A stretch of DNA of 64,000 nucleotides from Alphaproteobacteria bacterium (GTDB lineage: Bacteria > Pseudomonadota > Alphaproteobacteria > Rickettsiales > SXRF01): the NCBI GenBank assembly GCA_025360605.1, contig JANYBV010000009.1:1-64000 (forward strand). Direction: 5' to 3'. The first letter of the stretch is position 1, and each line of letters begins with the position of its first letter. The position numbers and the translations under genes are program-made. The notes below the pieces were generated by a model. It did no database searches. It was not told the origin of the DNA and saw nothing but the letters and a program-made list of their open reading frames with translations. Of this stretch, positions 37,346 through 44,133 are shown one piece after another.

Positions 37346-37755
37346 GGATTCCTCTTTTTGCTGATATGCTCGAGAATCGGACAGCAATTGGCAGATGTGT
37401 CATCTGCCGGGCATTCCTTAGCAAGCTGCTTCAAAACCTTTTTGATTTCCTTAAGCTCCAATATGCGGCGTTCTGCTTCACTTATTTTGGATTCTGTGTG
37501 CTTTAGAATTTGAGCACACGTTGCTTTATCGGAAGTCTTTAATGTCAGCAGTTGGCGAATCTCGTCCAGGGTAAAGCTAAGTTCTTTCGCGCCACGTATA
37601 AAGCGCACCACGCGCACGGCATCAGGATTATAGAGCCGATAGCCAGCAGATGAGCGTGTTTCCGCTGCAATCAAGCCCATTTTCTCATAATAACGCAGCG
37701 TGTCAGTGCTAACGCCCGTCATTTCGCCTAACTTGCCTATGGTAAGTGGTTTCAT
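37342..37755 (-). CDS. MerR-family metal-responsive regulator
   Basis: The 137-residue protein has the MerR winged helix (LTIGKLGEMTGVSTDTLRYYEKMGLI, AGYRLYNPDAV) and a long dimer helix. The Cys trio C80, C115 and C124 has the same 35- and 9-residue spacings as the Hg/Pb/Cd-binding Cys of MerR, PbrR and CadR, with an extra C125 and H130. This suggests sensing of a thiophilic divalent metal rather than Cu(I), whose CueR sensors use two Cys. A dyad promoter lies directly upstream. Confidence 0.9.
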   Translation of the reverse strand: MKPLTIGKLGEMTGVSTDTLRYYEKMGLIAAETRSSAGYRLYNPDAVRVVRFIRGAKELSFTLDEIRQLLTLKTSDKATCAQILKHTESKISEAERRILELKEIKKVLKQLAKECPADDTSANCCPILEHISKKRNP

Positions 37756-37775
37756 ATTTTGTCCCTTTAATAGCC

Positions 37776-37807
37776 ATCCTACACCTTGGAGTATACTCCA
37801 AGGTCAA
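37776..37807 (-). promoter_or_regulatory. MerR-type promoter/operator
   Basis: On the minus strand, TTGACC (37802-37807) and TAGGAT (37776-37781) are 20 bases apart. A perfect dyad CCTTGGAGTATACTCCAAGG (37784-37803) occupies the spacer. The over-long spacer with a central dyad is the hallmark of MerR-activated promoters. It would drive the regulator and the downstream minus-strand genes. Confidence 0.88.
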
Positions 37808-37851
37808 GGCATTATTCCCGGCTCCCAGAAGCTGAGAGCCGGGAAGTAGGA

Positions 37852-38523
37852 TTATTGGGCTTTCTTCAAAGCGGTTAGGGTGTAATCGTCTTTGCCGACC
37901 GGCTTGAGGGTGAAAGCAATCGAATCGCCCGCTTGAACGCTAGAAAGGTCAACGCTGCTATCTGCTGTAAACGTCATGGTCATAACCGGCCAGCCGAGCG
38001 ATTTAATCGGGTCATGCTTTAGTTTAACGGTGTGTTTATCGGCATCCACGCTGATAATTTTTCCAGTACCTTGCGGCATGGCAGCAGCGGCCGCATCGTG
38101 GTGATCGCCAGCGGCTTTTATGCCCATGTCGTGATGGCTTACCTTTTTGGTTTCACCCGGCTTGGACGGAGCGCCTACGATCAACGTTCCGGTCATGCCC
38201 AAAGCCTCGTGCGGGTGGCAGTGGAATTTGTAGGTGCCGGGAACGGTGAAGGTGTATGAAAATTTTTCACCTTTCTTTTCCATCGTTGGGCTCATTATCA
38301 TTTCATCCACGGCCTTCGGCACCACGTTGAACATCACATCGTGCGGCCCATCCTGTGCATCCTCAAAAGTAACGGTGTCGCCGGGCTGAATAGTCAAATT
38401 ATCCGGTGAGAAGAAGTTTTGCTTTTTCGCATTGTCATCCGTCACTTCTTTAATGGTGAAGTCTTTAGCAAGTGCAGGCGTTGCAGCCAGTATTAGCGCG
38501 GTCGTGAGTAGTAGTTTTTTCAT
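37852..38523 (-). CDS. Periplasmic cupredoxin-CusF fusion protein
   Basis: The 223 residues have a signal peptide (LLTTALILAATPALA), then a cupredoxin domain with blue-copper ligands in GPHDVMF and YKFHCHPHEALGMTG. A His-rich linker of about 25 residues (SHHDMGIKAAGDHHDAAAAAM) follows. The last 75 residues are a CusF-like domain with the Trp/Met copper site in LKHDPIKSLGWPVMTMTF. Both halves bind copper in the periplasm. The fusion would join electron-transfer type and chaperone type sites. It precedes merR and follows copB on the same strand. Confidence 0.85.
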   Translation of the reverse strand: MKKLLLTTALILAATPALAKDFTIKEVTDDNAKKQNFFSPDNLTIQPGDTVTFEDAQDGPHDVMFNVVPKAVDEMIMSPTMEKKGEKFSYTFTVPGTYKFHCHPHEALGMTGTLIVGAPSKPGETKKVSHHDMGIKAAGDHHDAAAAAMPQGTGKIISVDADKHTVKLKHDPIKSLGWPVMTMTFTADSSVDLSSVQAGDSIAFTLKPVGKDDYTLTALKKAQ

Positions 38524-38544
38524 AGTGGTTTCCTTTTAGGTTGA

Positions 38545-39288
38545 TTAAAACATAAGCCGCAGGCCAACAGCGCCGACTAGCTCATCTTTATCCTCGCCGT
38601 TACTCTTGGCGCTGGATGCAGTTTCACCAAATTTCCGGCCATAGTGGACATCCACATAAGGTGCGAATTTTCGTGTGAATTCGTAGCGGGTTTGCAAACC
38701 GATTTTGCCATCCGAAATACCCGCGCCAACGCCCTGATCGCGCACATCTTGTGCGTAGGCATTGAACTCAAAGTAAGGCTGCAAAATCAGCTTCTGCGTC
38801 ACGAGGAAGTCGTTTTCCTCACGCAGCCGCGCACTGACATCGCCTTTATCGCTGATAAATAAATGCGCCTCGGTGTCGAAATAATACGGCGCAAGGCCAT
38901 TGAACCCGAGTGTCAGGTAAGTGGTGGATTTGGGCTTGTCATCGTAGCGGATACCGGCCTGCGCATCCCAAAAGGTGGCGATGTTGCGGCTGTAGAGCGC
39001 CCAGAATTCGGCGCTTTCTAGCTTGCTTTCCTTGCGTTCACCTTCAGTTTTAAGCCACACCTTATTTTCGTCGGTGCCGATATAGCCTTTTACATCCCAG
39101 CTTTCGATGGCCTTACCATCGGTGCTGGAACCGATATCGGTTTCCGAACGGAACATATGGAAGATGCCCCCGCCATGCTCCTGCATCATTTCTTTGGGTG
39201 ACATGCCATGCATATCATCCGCTGCCAAAGTAGGATGCATCAATGGAAGCGTCAGGCCAGCCGCAATCAGTAAAGTTCTAATGCACAT
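38545..39288 (-). CDS. copB: Copper resistance outer-membrane protein CopB
   Basis: CopB/PcoB is an outer-membrane barrel that goes with the multicopper oxidase CopA. From ATG 39288, which has AAGGAGG upstream, the product has 247 residues and a signal peptide ending near LAA. MHGMSPKEMMQEHGG gives a Met/His N-terminus. The barrel part has KVWLKTEGERKESKLESAEFWALYSR, AGIRYD and YFEFNAYAQDVRDQGVGAGISDGKIGLQTRYEF and ends in Phe. It overlaps the end of copA by 11 bases. Confidence 0.92.
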   Translation of the reverse strand: MCIRTLLIAAGLTLPLMHPTLAADDMHGMSPKEMMQEHGGGIFHMFRSETDIGSSTDGKAIESWDVKGYIGTDENKVWLKTEGERKESKLESAEFWALYSRNIATFWDAQAGIRYDDKPKSTTYLTLGFNGLAPYYFDTEAHLFISDKGDVSARLREENDFLVTQKLILQPYFEFNAYAQDVRDQGVGAGISDGKIGLQTRYEFTRKFAPYVDVHYGRKFGETASSAKSNGEDKDELVGAVGLRLMF

Positions 39289-40900
39289 GGTGGCCTCCTT
39301 CGGCTGGGGTGGTGGCGTCCGGAACATCGGCAGGATCAAGTTTAGCGACCACCACCTTGCGCATCATGCCCGACATCATGTGGTAGAGCAGATGGCAGTG
39401 GAACGCCCATTCACCGGCAGCATCGGCGGTAAGCAGCACCGAGTAGGACCCGCCGGGCGGCACGATCACCGTGTGCTTATTTGGCAGCTTCGCGGTAGGC
39501 TGACCGTTTTCCAGTTGCACGAACATGCCATGCAGGTGCATTGGATGCGCCATCATGGTGTGATTCGTGAATTTTAGCCGCACACGTTCGCCGTATTTAA
39601 GGCGTATCGGCTCGGCATCCGAGAATTTCTGGTCGTTAATCGTCCAGATATACCGCTCCATATTGCCGTCGAGATTCACCTCAATGGTGCGCTCCGGCGG
39701 ACGCTGGTCTTTCTGCACACCGGCATAGCGCAGGTCGGCATAAGAGAGTGCCTTTTGGCCCTCCGGCGTTCCCGTTTTAGCCCAGCCGCTAATCATATCG
39801 GCGGGTGTCATTTCCATATCCGGGTCGTCTTTCATCATTTGCTCCATGTCCATATCGGCCATTGAAAGCAAAGCGCGCGGGCGCTGTTGCGGCATGTCAC
39901 CCTTCATGCCTTCTTTTGTGGCAAGCGTGCCGATGGCAAAACCAGTGCGGTCGATCGGCTCGGCGGCGATGGTGTAGGCTTTATCGTCCTTTGGCGTAAC
40001 AATCACATCGTAGGTTTCGGCGGGCGCGAAGCGGAATTCATCCACCTTTACCGGCTCAACCGCTTGCCCATCTGATTGTACCACGCTCATTTTCAGGCCG
40101 GGAATTCGCACATCGAAGAACGACATGGCCGAGGCATTGATGAAGCGCAGGCGCACACGCTCACCGGGCTTGAACAGACCCGTCCAGTTAGCTTGCGGCG
40201 ATTTGCCATTTACAAGGAAGGTGTAGCCGGTAACATCGGCCAAATCGGTTTGAGCCATACGCATGTCGCCCCATTCCTTGGCGGTTTTCCATGCTTTGCT
40301 GAGGCCATCCGTTTTTGCATCATGGAAAAAATCGCCCAAGGTGCGGCGCGCAGTGCTGTAGTAATCCGACGACATTTTCAGGTGCGCCATAATGTCATCC
40401 GAATTTTCATCGGTGAAATCCGATAGCACCACCACATAATCGCGGTCGGCTTGGATCATATCCTTGCCTTCGGGCGAAAAAATGAGCGAGCCGAAAAGCC
40501 CATCCTGTTCCTGACCCATCGAATGCGCGTGATACCAGTAAGTGCCGGTTTGCTTAATTTTGAAGCGATAGGTGAAGGTTTCGCCGGGCATGATGCCGGG
40601 GAAGTTGTTAAACGTTGGCACACCATCCATTTCGCCCGGGATGATTAACCCATGCCAATGAATCGATGTCATTTCATCCATTTTATTGGTGACATGGATG
40701 ACCGCTTCATCGCCTTCGGTGAAACGCAAAGTAGGCGCAGGAATGCCACCATTGACGTTAACTTTTGTAACTTCGTGCCCGGTGATATTCACCGACGTGC
40801 GGTCGATAGTAAGATTGTATTCGGTGGTTTTGGCGAATGCAGGTGAGGAGAAGAAGCCCGACACTAGCAGCGCCACCATCCATAGATGATGCGTGCGCAT
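39278..40900 (-). CDS. copA: Periplasmic multicopper oxidase of the CopA/PcoA type
   Basis: This enzyme oxidises Cu(I) in the periplasm. The 540 residues carry all four copper-ligand motifs: HWHGLI, WYHAHS, HPMHLHGMF and HCHLLYHMMSGMM. The Met-rich segment (MADMDMEQMMKDDPDMEM) near residue 345 is typical. The signal peptide (LWMVALLVSGFFSSPAFA) looks Sec-type without a twin Arg, whereas most PcoA/CopA use Tat. It is shorter than the usual 600 or so residues because of fewer Met repeats. copB follows. Confidence 0.93.
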   Translation of the reverse strand: MRTHHLWMVALLVSGFFSSPAFAKTTEYNLTIDRTSVNITGHEVTKVNVNGGIPAPTLRFTEGDEAVIHVTNKMDEMTSIHWHGLIIPGEMDGVPTFNNFPGIMPGETFTYRFKIKQTGTYWYHAHSMGQEQDGLFGSLIFSPEGKDMIQADRDYVVVLSDFTDENSDDIMAHLKMSSDYYSTARRTLGDFFHDAKTDGLSKAWKTAKEWGDMRMAQTDLADVTGYTFLVNGKSPQANWTGLFKPGERVRLRFINASAMSFFDVRIPGLKMSVVQSDGQAVEPVKVDEFRFAPAETYDVIVTPKDDKAYTIAAEPIDRTGFAIGTLATKEGMKGDMPQQRPRALLSMADMDMEQMMKDDPDMEMTPADMISGWAKTGTPEGQKALSYADLRYAGVQKDQRPPERTIEVNLDGNMERYIWTINDQKFSDAEPIRLKYGERVRLKFTNHTMMAHPMHLHGMFVQLENGQPTAKLPNKHTVIVPPGGSYSVLLTADAAGEWAFHCHLLYHMMSGMMRKVVVAKLDPADVPDATTPAEGGHHVH

Positions 40901-40971
40901 AGATAATCCTTTGGTTGCGTTGAAGTAGCCGCATGCACTAGAAGCGCAAGCGGTTCAAATCGACAAAAGGA

Positions 40972-41355
40972 TTAGGCTTTGGGAGGGCGTTTTAAACGTT
41001 CGGGCAGCGCCGAATCAGTAAATTCATTAGTAAAGGCAATCTGACTCTGGCTGGCGCTAAAGGCAAGTAGCAAAGTTTCACCATTGCCAATTTTGGCAAT
41101 ACCGCCATGGCAGGAGCCGCCAATGCACTTGCACATGCCTTTATCGCAGCATTTATGAGATGTATCTTTATCATTCTGCGCAGTTTTGCTATGAGCTGTT
41201 TTTGCTTCGCCATGATGGTGGCAATCATGTCCCTTGGAAGCCTGCACTTGATCGGCACTCCTATCATTATGAAACATCGCATGTGAAACGGAGGGAGCCA
41301 TCGTCGTGGTAATAACGATTGCTAGTATCATAAATATGCTAATCAATTTTCTCAT
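40972..41355 (-). CDS. CopL-like Cys/His-rich secreted protein
   Basis: The 127 residues have a signal peptide (ILAIVITTTMAPSVSHA), a His/Cys cluster (KGHDCHHHGEA), and a Cys-rich KCCDKGMCKCIGGSCHGG segment. The protein ends in PERLKRPPKA, as in small proteins that head copper operons (CopL, DUF2946 relatives). It is probably a periplasmic copper buffer or sensor. It lies at the head of the minus-strand copper genes, 71 bases upstream of the oxidase gene. Confidence 0.7.
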   Translation of the reverse strand: MRKLISIFMILAIVITTTMAPSVSHAMFHNDRSADQVQASKGHDCHHHGEAKTAHSKTAQNDKDTSHKCCDKGMCKCIGGSCHGGIAKIGNGETLLLAFSASQSQIAFTNEFTDSALPERLKRPPKA

Positions 41356-41662
41356 GCGTTAATTTTACATAGTTTGATTTAATAGGCAAGTTCTGACAAT
41401 TGCATGTTTCTCAGGGCATTATTGTACCTTTAATAAATACGGTATGTTGGCGCTTGCGCCTAGCCTGATTCTATAGATTAGTTTCCTACATCGTAATGCA
41501 GAATCCCTGCCAGTCTAAAAAATATTCCCTGCTCCGTAAAAATTGAGATTTATCTATAACTGACTGTAATTACGTATTTAACAACCAATTTTCTGAATTT
41601 TTTGTATCAAAAACGATAAAATTCCCTGTAGATTCCCTGCAGATCTGGTATTTGGGTAGTTT

Positions 41663-41711
41663 TTTGGGTGGCGTACAGAGACTGGTTCACAGGTGACTCC
41701 ACCCAGCACCA
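41663..41711 (+). other. tRNA-3'-end-like sequence, possible attachment-site remnant
   Basis: TTGGGTGG (41664-41671) can pair with CCACCCA (41699-41705) around a GGTTCAC stretch, and is followed by GCACCATAA. The end resembles that of tRNA-Leu at 26027 (GCACCATAA). No full tRNA can be folded. It may be an att remnant or chance. Confidence 0.35.
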
Positions 41712-41719
41712 TAATTTAA

Positions 41720-41762
41720 ATAAAAAAATAACGAGGCGTTTCAGCGGTTTCGCTGGCCCTCG
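41720..41762 (-). terminator. Intrinsic terminator for the barrel-protein gene
   Basis: On the minus strand CGAGG...CCTCG (41758-41762 with 41732-41736) encloses CAGCG/CGCTG and is followed by a T-rich run (complement of 41722-41728). It lies 59 bases past the stop of the 41821-42768 gene. Confidence 0.75.
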
Positions 41763-41820
41763 AACTTTATTTTAATTTGATCCAGAATAGAGAACCTCCA
41801 TTCGCTCAGCAAAGTGCAAA

Positions 41821-42768
41821 TTAAAAACTCCTGCTGATGTTCAGTTTAAAAAACACATTCGATGTCAGCTGGTTTCCCCGTACATGCTGTAAGACAGGAA
41901 CCCCTACATCTCCATATAGTTTATAAAGTCCGGTATCAATTTCCAGTCCGGGCGAAAGCAAGAGGCGTTCATAGCCGCTGTTCGCACGATTGGCTTGTAA
42001 GCCGCTATCATGTAGCCGGTAAGAACCAGTGATCTGTGCAACGGGAGAAATCCTTACATCGCCAATGCTCACGCCTTGGTAATACACCCCTGTTACGGCA
42101 TTGATTTCACTGCCTGGGCGGTAACCGTTCTTGATAAGCACCGGCTGGTCGAGTTCTCCGTTGGCAAACCAGTTCCAGCTTCCGGCAAGTTTTCCGATAT
42201 GGTACGCACCCAGCAAAAGATCGGTGCTGCCTGTACCAATTGACGTGTCACGGTCAAATCCGGTCTGGGTATAGTTTCCGGTCGGCAGCTTGGTGCCAAA
42301 GGTAATGCCGCTGCTCATATCGGCAGAAAATCCGGAATAGATAGCTTTCAGGCGTACGTCGCCGAGCGAACCATGATCAAAGCTAACCACATCGCCGGTG
42401 TTTTCATCTGTGGTGGTGAAATGGCGCTGCCAGTAGGGCACACTGGCTTGTACCCCCCAGCTTCGGTTGAATAAATACTGCGCTCCGACAGTAAAGAAAT
42501 GGGTTTTGATATCCTTATCATCGTTGTTGGCCGATGGGCTGCCGGAAAAATGCTGCCAGTTATGATCCTGATTCATGAAGTCATACTCGACAAAGACCAT
42601 GCCGCCTTCATGGGTGGGTAGCATGCTGCTGGTACTAACATCGAAAATGCCGCAGCCACAGGCGCAGGCAAGGCTTTGATCGGGTGTTGCAATCACCATT
42701 ACGATAGCGGTGAGCGAGCGGGTAATGAGGGTACGCAGGCGGATGCCTGCAGCGTCTGTATAAGACAT
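41821..42768 (-). CDS. Outer-membrane beta-barrel protein with N-terminal CACGCG motif
   Basis: The 315-residue product has a signal-like stretch (SLTAIVMVIATPDQSLA) followed at once by CACGCGIFDV. The rest is a predicted barrel (GMVFVEYDFMNQDHNW, THFFTVGAQYLFNRSWGVQASVPYWQRHF, FGTKLPTGNY) ending in Phe. It resembles transporter-like barrels found near metal and DUF2946 genes. The function is not known; the Cys cluster suggests metal binding. AAGGAA precedes the ATG. Confidence 0.7.
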   Translation of the reverse strand: MSYTDAAGIRLRTLITRSLTAIVMVIATPDQSLACACGCGIFDVSTSSMLPTHEGGMVFVEYDFMNQDHNWQHFSGSPSANNDDKDIKTHFFTVGAQYLFNRSWGVQASVPYWQRHFTTTDENTGDVVSFDHGSLGDVRLKAIYSGFSADMSSGITFGTKLPTGNYTQTGFDRDTSIGTGSTDLLLGAYHIGKLAGSWNWFANGELDQPVLIKNGYRPGSEINAVTGVYYQGVSIGDVRISPVAQITGSYRLHDSGLQANRANSGYERLLLSPGLEIDTGLYKLYGDVGVPVLQHVRGNQLTSNVFFKLNISRSF

Positions 42769-42813
42769 AAAAATTCCTTCTGTATGAAAATAGAGATAAC
42801 TAAAAAACGATTA

Positions 42814-43254
42814 TCAGCAGAAGGAATAGGGCGGGGCGCGTGGACGGGAGGTGGTGTGGAGGAGGGATTTCAGCGTAATAGCGTATGGGGGCAGGAATGG
42901 ACGTGTTGTTGATGTGTTACGCGTGAAAAAGAAAAACGCCAGTGCCAGCAGCACCATTTTACCGATGGGATTGGCGGCCACATAGCATAGCGGGCAGAAA
43001 TAGGATTTATGGGGTTTAATAGGAACTTTGCCTGCCTGAAGGTCTTTGATATTTACCAGTGCGAATCCATCGCCGGTACAGATCAGGATTTTTTCACCAA
43101 AGACTGATGCCAACTTCATAGACGCGGCAACAGGGGAACTGGTAAACGCATGATTGCCGGAGGGATTGTAAAAGGCAAAAAATGGCGCAAGCGTATTGAA
43201 TGCCACGGCAAGCGCCAGCGCCAAACCTAACCATGTATATTGACGTGACTTCAT
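42814..43254 (-). CDS. DUF2946-like membrane protein
   Basis: A 146-residue protein with an N-terminal hydrophobic segment (LGLALALAVAFNTLAPFFAF), a central ILICTGDGFALVNI strand and an HKSYFCPLCYVAA CxxC segment followed by a second membrane segment. These match DUF2946 proteins, which go with copper and TonB-dependent metal genes. It lies upstream of the barrel gene on the same strand, 45 bases apart, and they probably form an operon. Confidence 0.72.
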   Translation of the reverse strand: MKSRQYTWLGLALALAVAFNTLAPFFAFYNPSGNHAFTSSPVAASMKLASVFGEKILICTGDGFALVNIKDLQAGKVPIKPHKSYFCPLCYVAANPIGKMVLLALAFFFFTRNTSTTRPFLPPYAITLKSLLHTTSRPRAPPYSFC

Positions 43255-43302
43255 ATCCGTCGTTTAATACCGAGCTTTGGTTCTGTCAAGGTTACCATAA
43301 GG

Positions 43303-43836
43303 TCACGATGCGTTACGCTGCAGGATAAGCGTTACCCACGGCGAACGGTCAATACGGTGCATAATTTTCATGCCAATGCGTTGATAGAGTGATGCCACAT
43401 CTTCAGCAAACCATGCCAAAATGCCCGATATAATGCACACACCATGTGGTGCGAGGTGAGCTTGCATCTCCGGTGCCCACGCGATGATCGGTTCGGCCAG
43501 CAGGTTACAGATGATGAGATCATAAGGGGATTGATCGCGGATGCGTGCATCCTTAAAGCCGTCGCTGCGTATTGCGGTGATGCAGTGGTTCATGCCATTT
43601 TCACGACTGAGCTGTTCGGTATTAGCCACTGCTTCAGGGGAAATATCACTGGCCAGCACCTGAACAGGGCGATCCGTTGTGTTCCACAATCCGGCGGCAA
43701 CCAATGATAGTATGCCGCTTCCACAGCCGATATCGAGAATGCGCCTACAGTCATAATGGGCATGCACCCACTGAAGTGCTTCAAGGCAACACTCGGTGGT
43801 GGGGTGTAATTGTGCAGTCTCAACGGATGGTGTCAT
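43303..43836 (-). CDS. PrmA-like SAM-dependent methyltransferase, short form
   Basis: The 177 residues contain HPTTECCLEALQWV, the SAM site ILDIGCGSGILSLVAAG, SDISPEAVANT, the NLLAEPI motif and a late SGIL, which all match the catalytic domain of the L11 methyltransferase PrmA. The N-terminal L11-binding domain of about 100 residues is absent. The substrate is therefore uncertain: it could be a free-standing methyltransferase for another protein or small molecule. It is transcribed away from the kdp genes. Confidence 0.75.
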   Translation of the reverse strand: MTPSVETAQLHPTTECCLEALQWVHAHYDCRRILDIGCGSGILSLVAAGLWNTTDRPVQVLASDISPEAVANTEQLSRENGMNHCITAIRSDGFKDARIRDQSPYDLIICNLLAEPIIAWAPEMQAHLAPHGVCIISGILAWFAEDVASLYQRIGMKIMHRIDRSPWVTLILQRNAS

Positions 43837-43887
43837 CGTATGAGTTTATAGCAAGACTGCCATCACATATCTAGAGGGCTGTATGGA

Positions 43888-43915
43888 TTGACTTGCTATG
43901 GGTTCGTTCTATAGT
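43888..43915 (+). promoter_or_regulatory. Probable promoter of the kdp operon
   Basis: TTGACT (43888-43893) and TATAGT (43910-43915) are separated by 16 bases. A start near 43922 leaves a short leader before the first small ORF at 43943. I do not see an obvious KdpE-type operator, but cannot exclude one. Confidence 0.6.
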
Positions 43916-43942
43916 GGGGCCAATTTTGTAGTTGGGGTTCCC

Positions 43943-44032
43943 ATGATTGTAATAAGTCTGCTGCTTGGATGTGGGTTGTTTTTCGTAACAGGTGCTTTGG
44001 CAATATTCTGTAACAAGCTGAAAGAACACTGA
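43943..44032 (+). CDS. Small single-helix membrane protein before kdpF
   Basis: The ORF codes for 29 residues: a hydrophobic helix (IVISLLLGCGLFFVTGALAIFC) and a short basic end (NKLKEH). The stop is one base before the kdpF start, a spacing that suggests coupled translation. Such short membrane ORFs are seen upstream of kdpF in other genomes, but I cannot name a family. It lies between the putative promoter and kdpF, so it should be expressed with the pump. Confidence 0.65.
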   Translation: MIVISLLLGCGLFFVTGALAIFCNKLKEH

Positions 44033-44033
44033 C

Positions 44034-44126
44034 ATGTTTTCCCTCTACGTTTTGATGGGTATTATTGCTACCTGTCTCTTTATCTACCTCATGATTGCCC
44101 TTCTTAAACCGGAACTCTTTCCTTAA
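44034..44126 (+). CDS. kdpF: Potassium-transporting ATPase small subunit KdpF
   Basis: KdpF is a one-helix lipid-like stabiliser of the KdpABC complex. The 30-residue product MFSLYVLMGIIATCLFIYLM ends in the typical ALLKPELFP. It lies seven bases before kdpA. It is below the size cutoff of most gene callers. Confidence 0.85.
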   Translation: MFSLYVLMGIIATCLFIYLMIALLKPELFP

Positions 44127-44133
44127 TATTTCT

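Larger units (their letters stand above)
41356..41820. other. 465-base gap with mobile-element-like debris
   Basis: I see no gene here. The gap holds four copies of A(A/T)TCCCTG (41502, 41523, 41621 and 41632), a TGGTATTTGGGTAGT stretch at 41646 that nearly repeats one at 26168, a tRNA-like 3' end (41663-41711) and a minus-strand terminator (41720-41762). It looks like an old integration border within the metal-resistance region. Confidence 0.5.
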
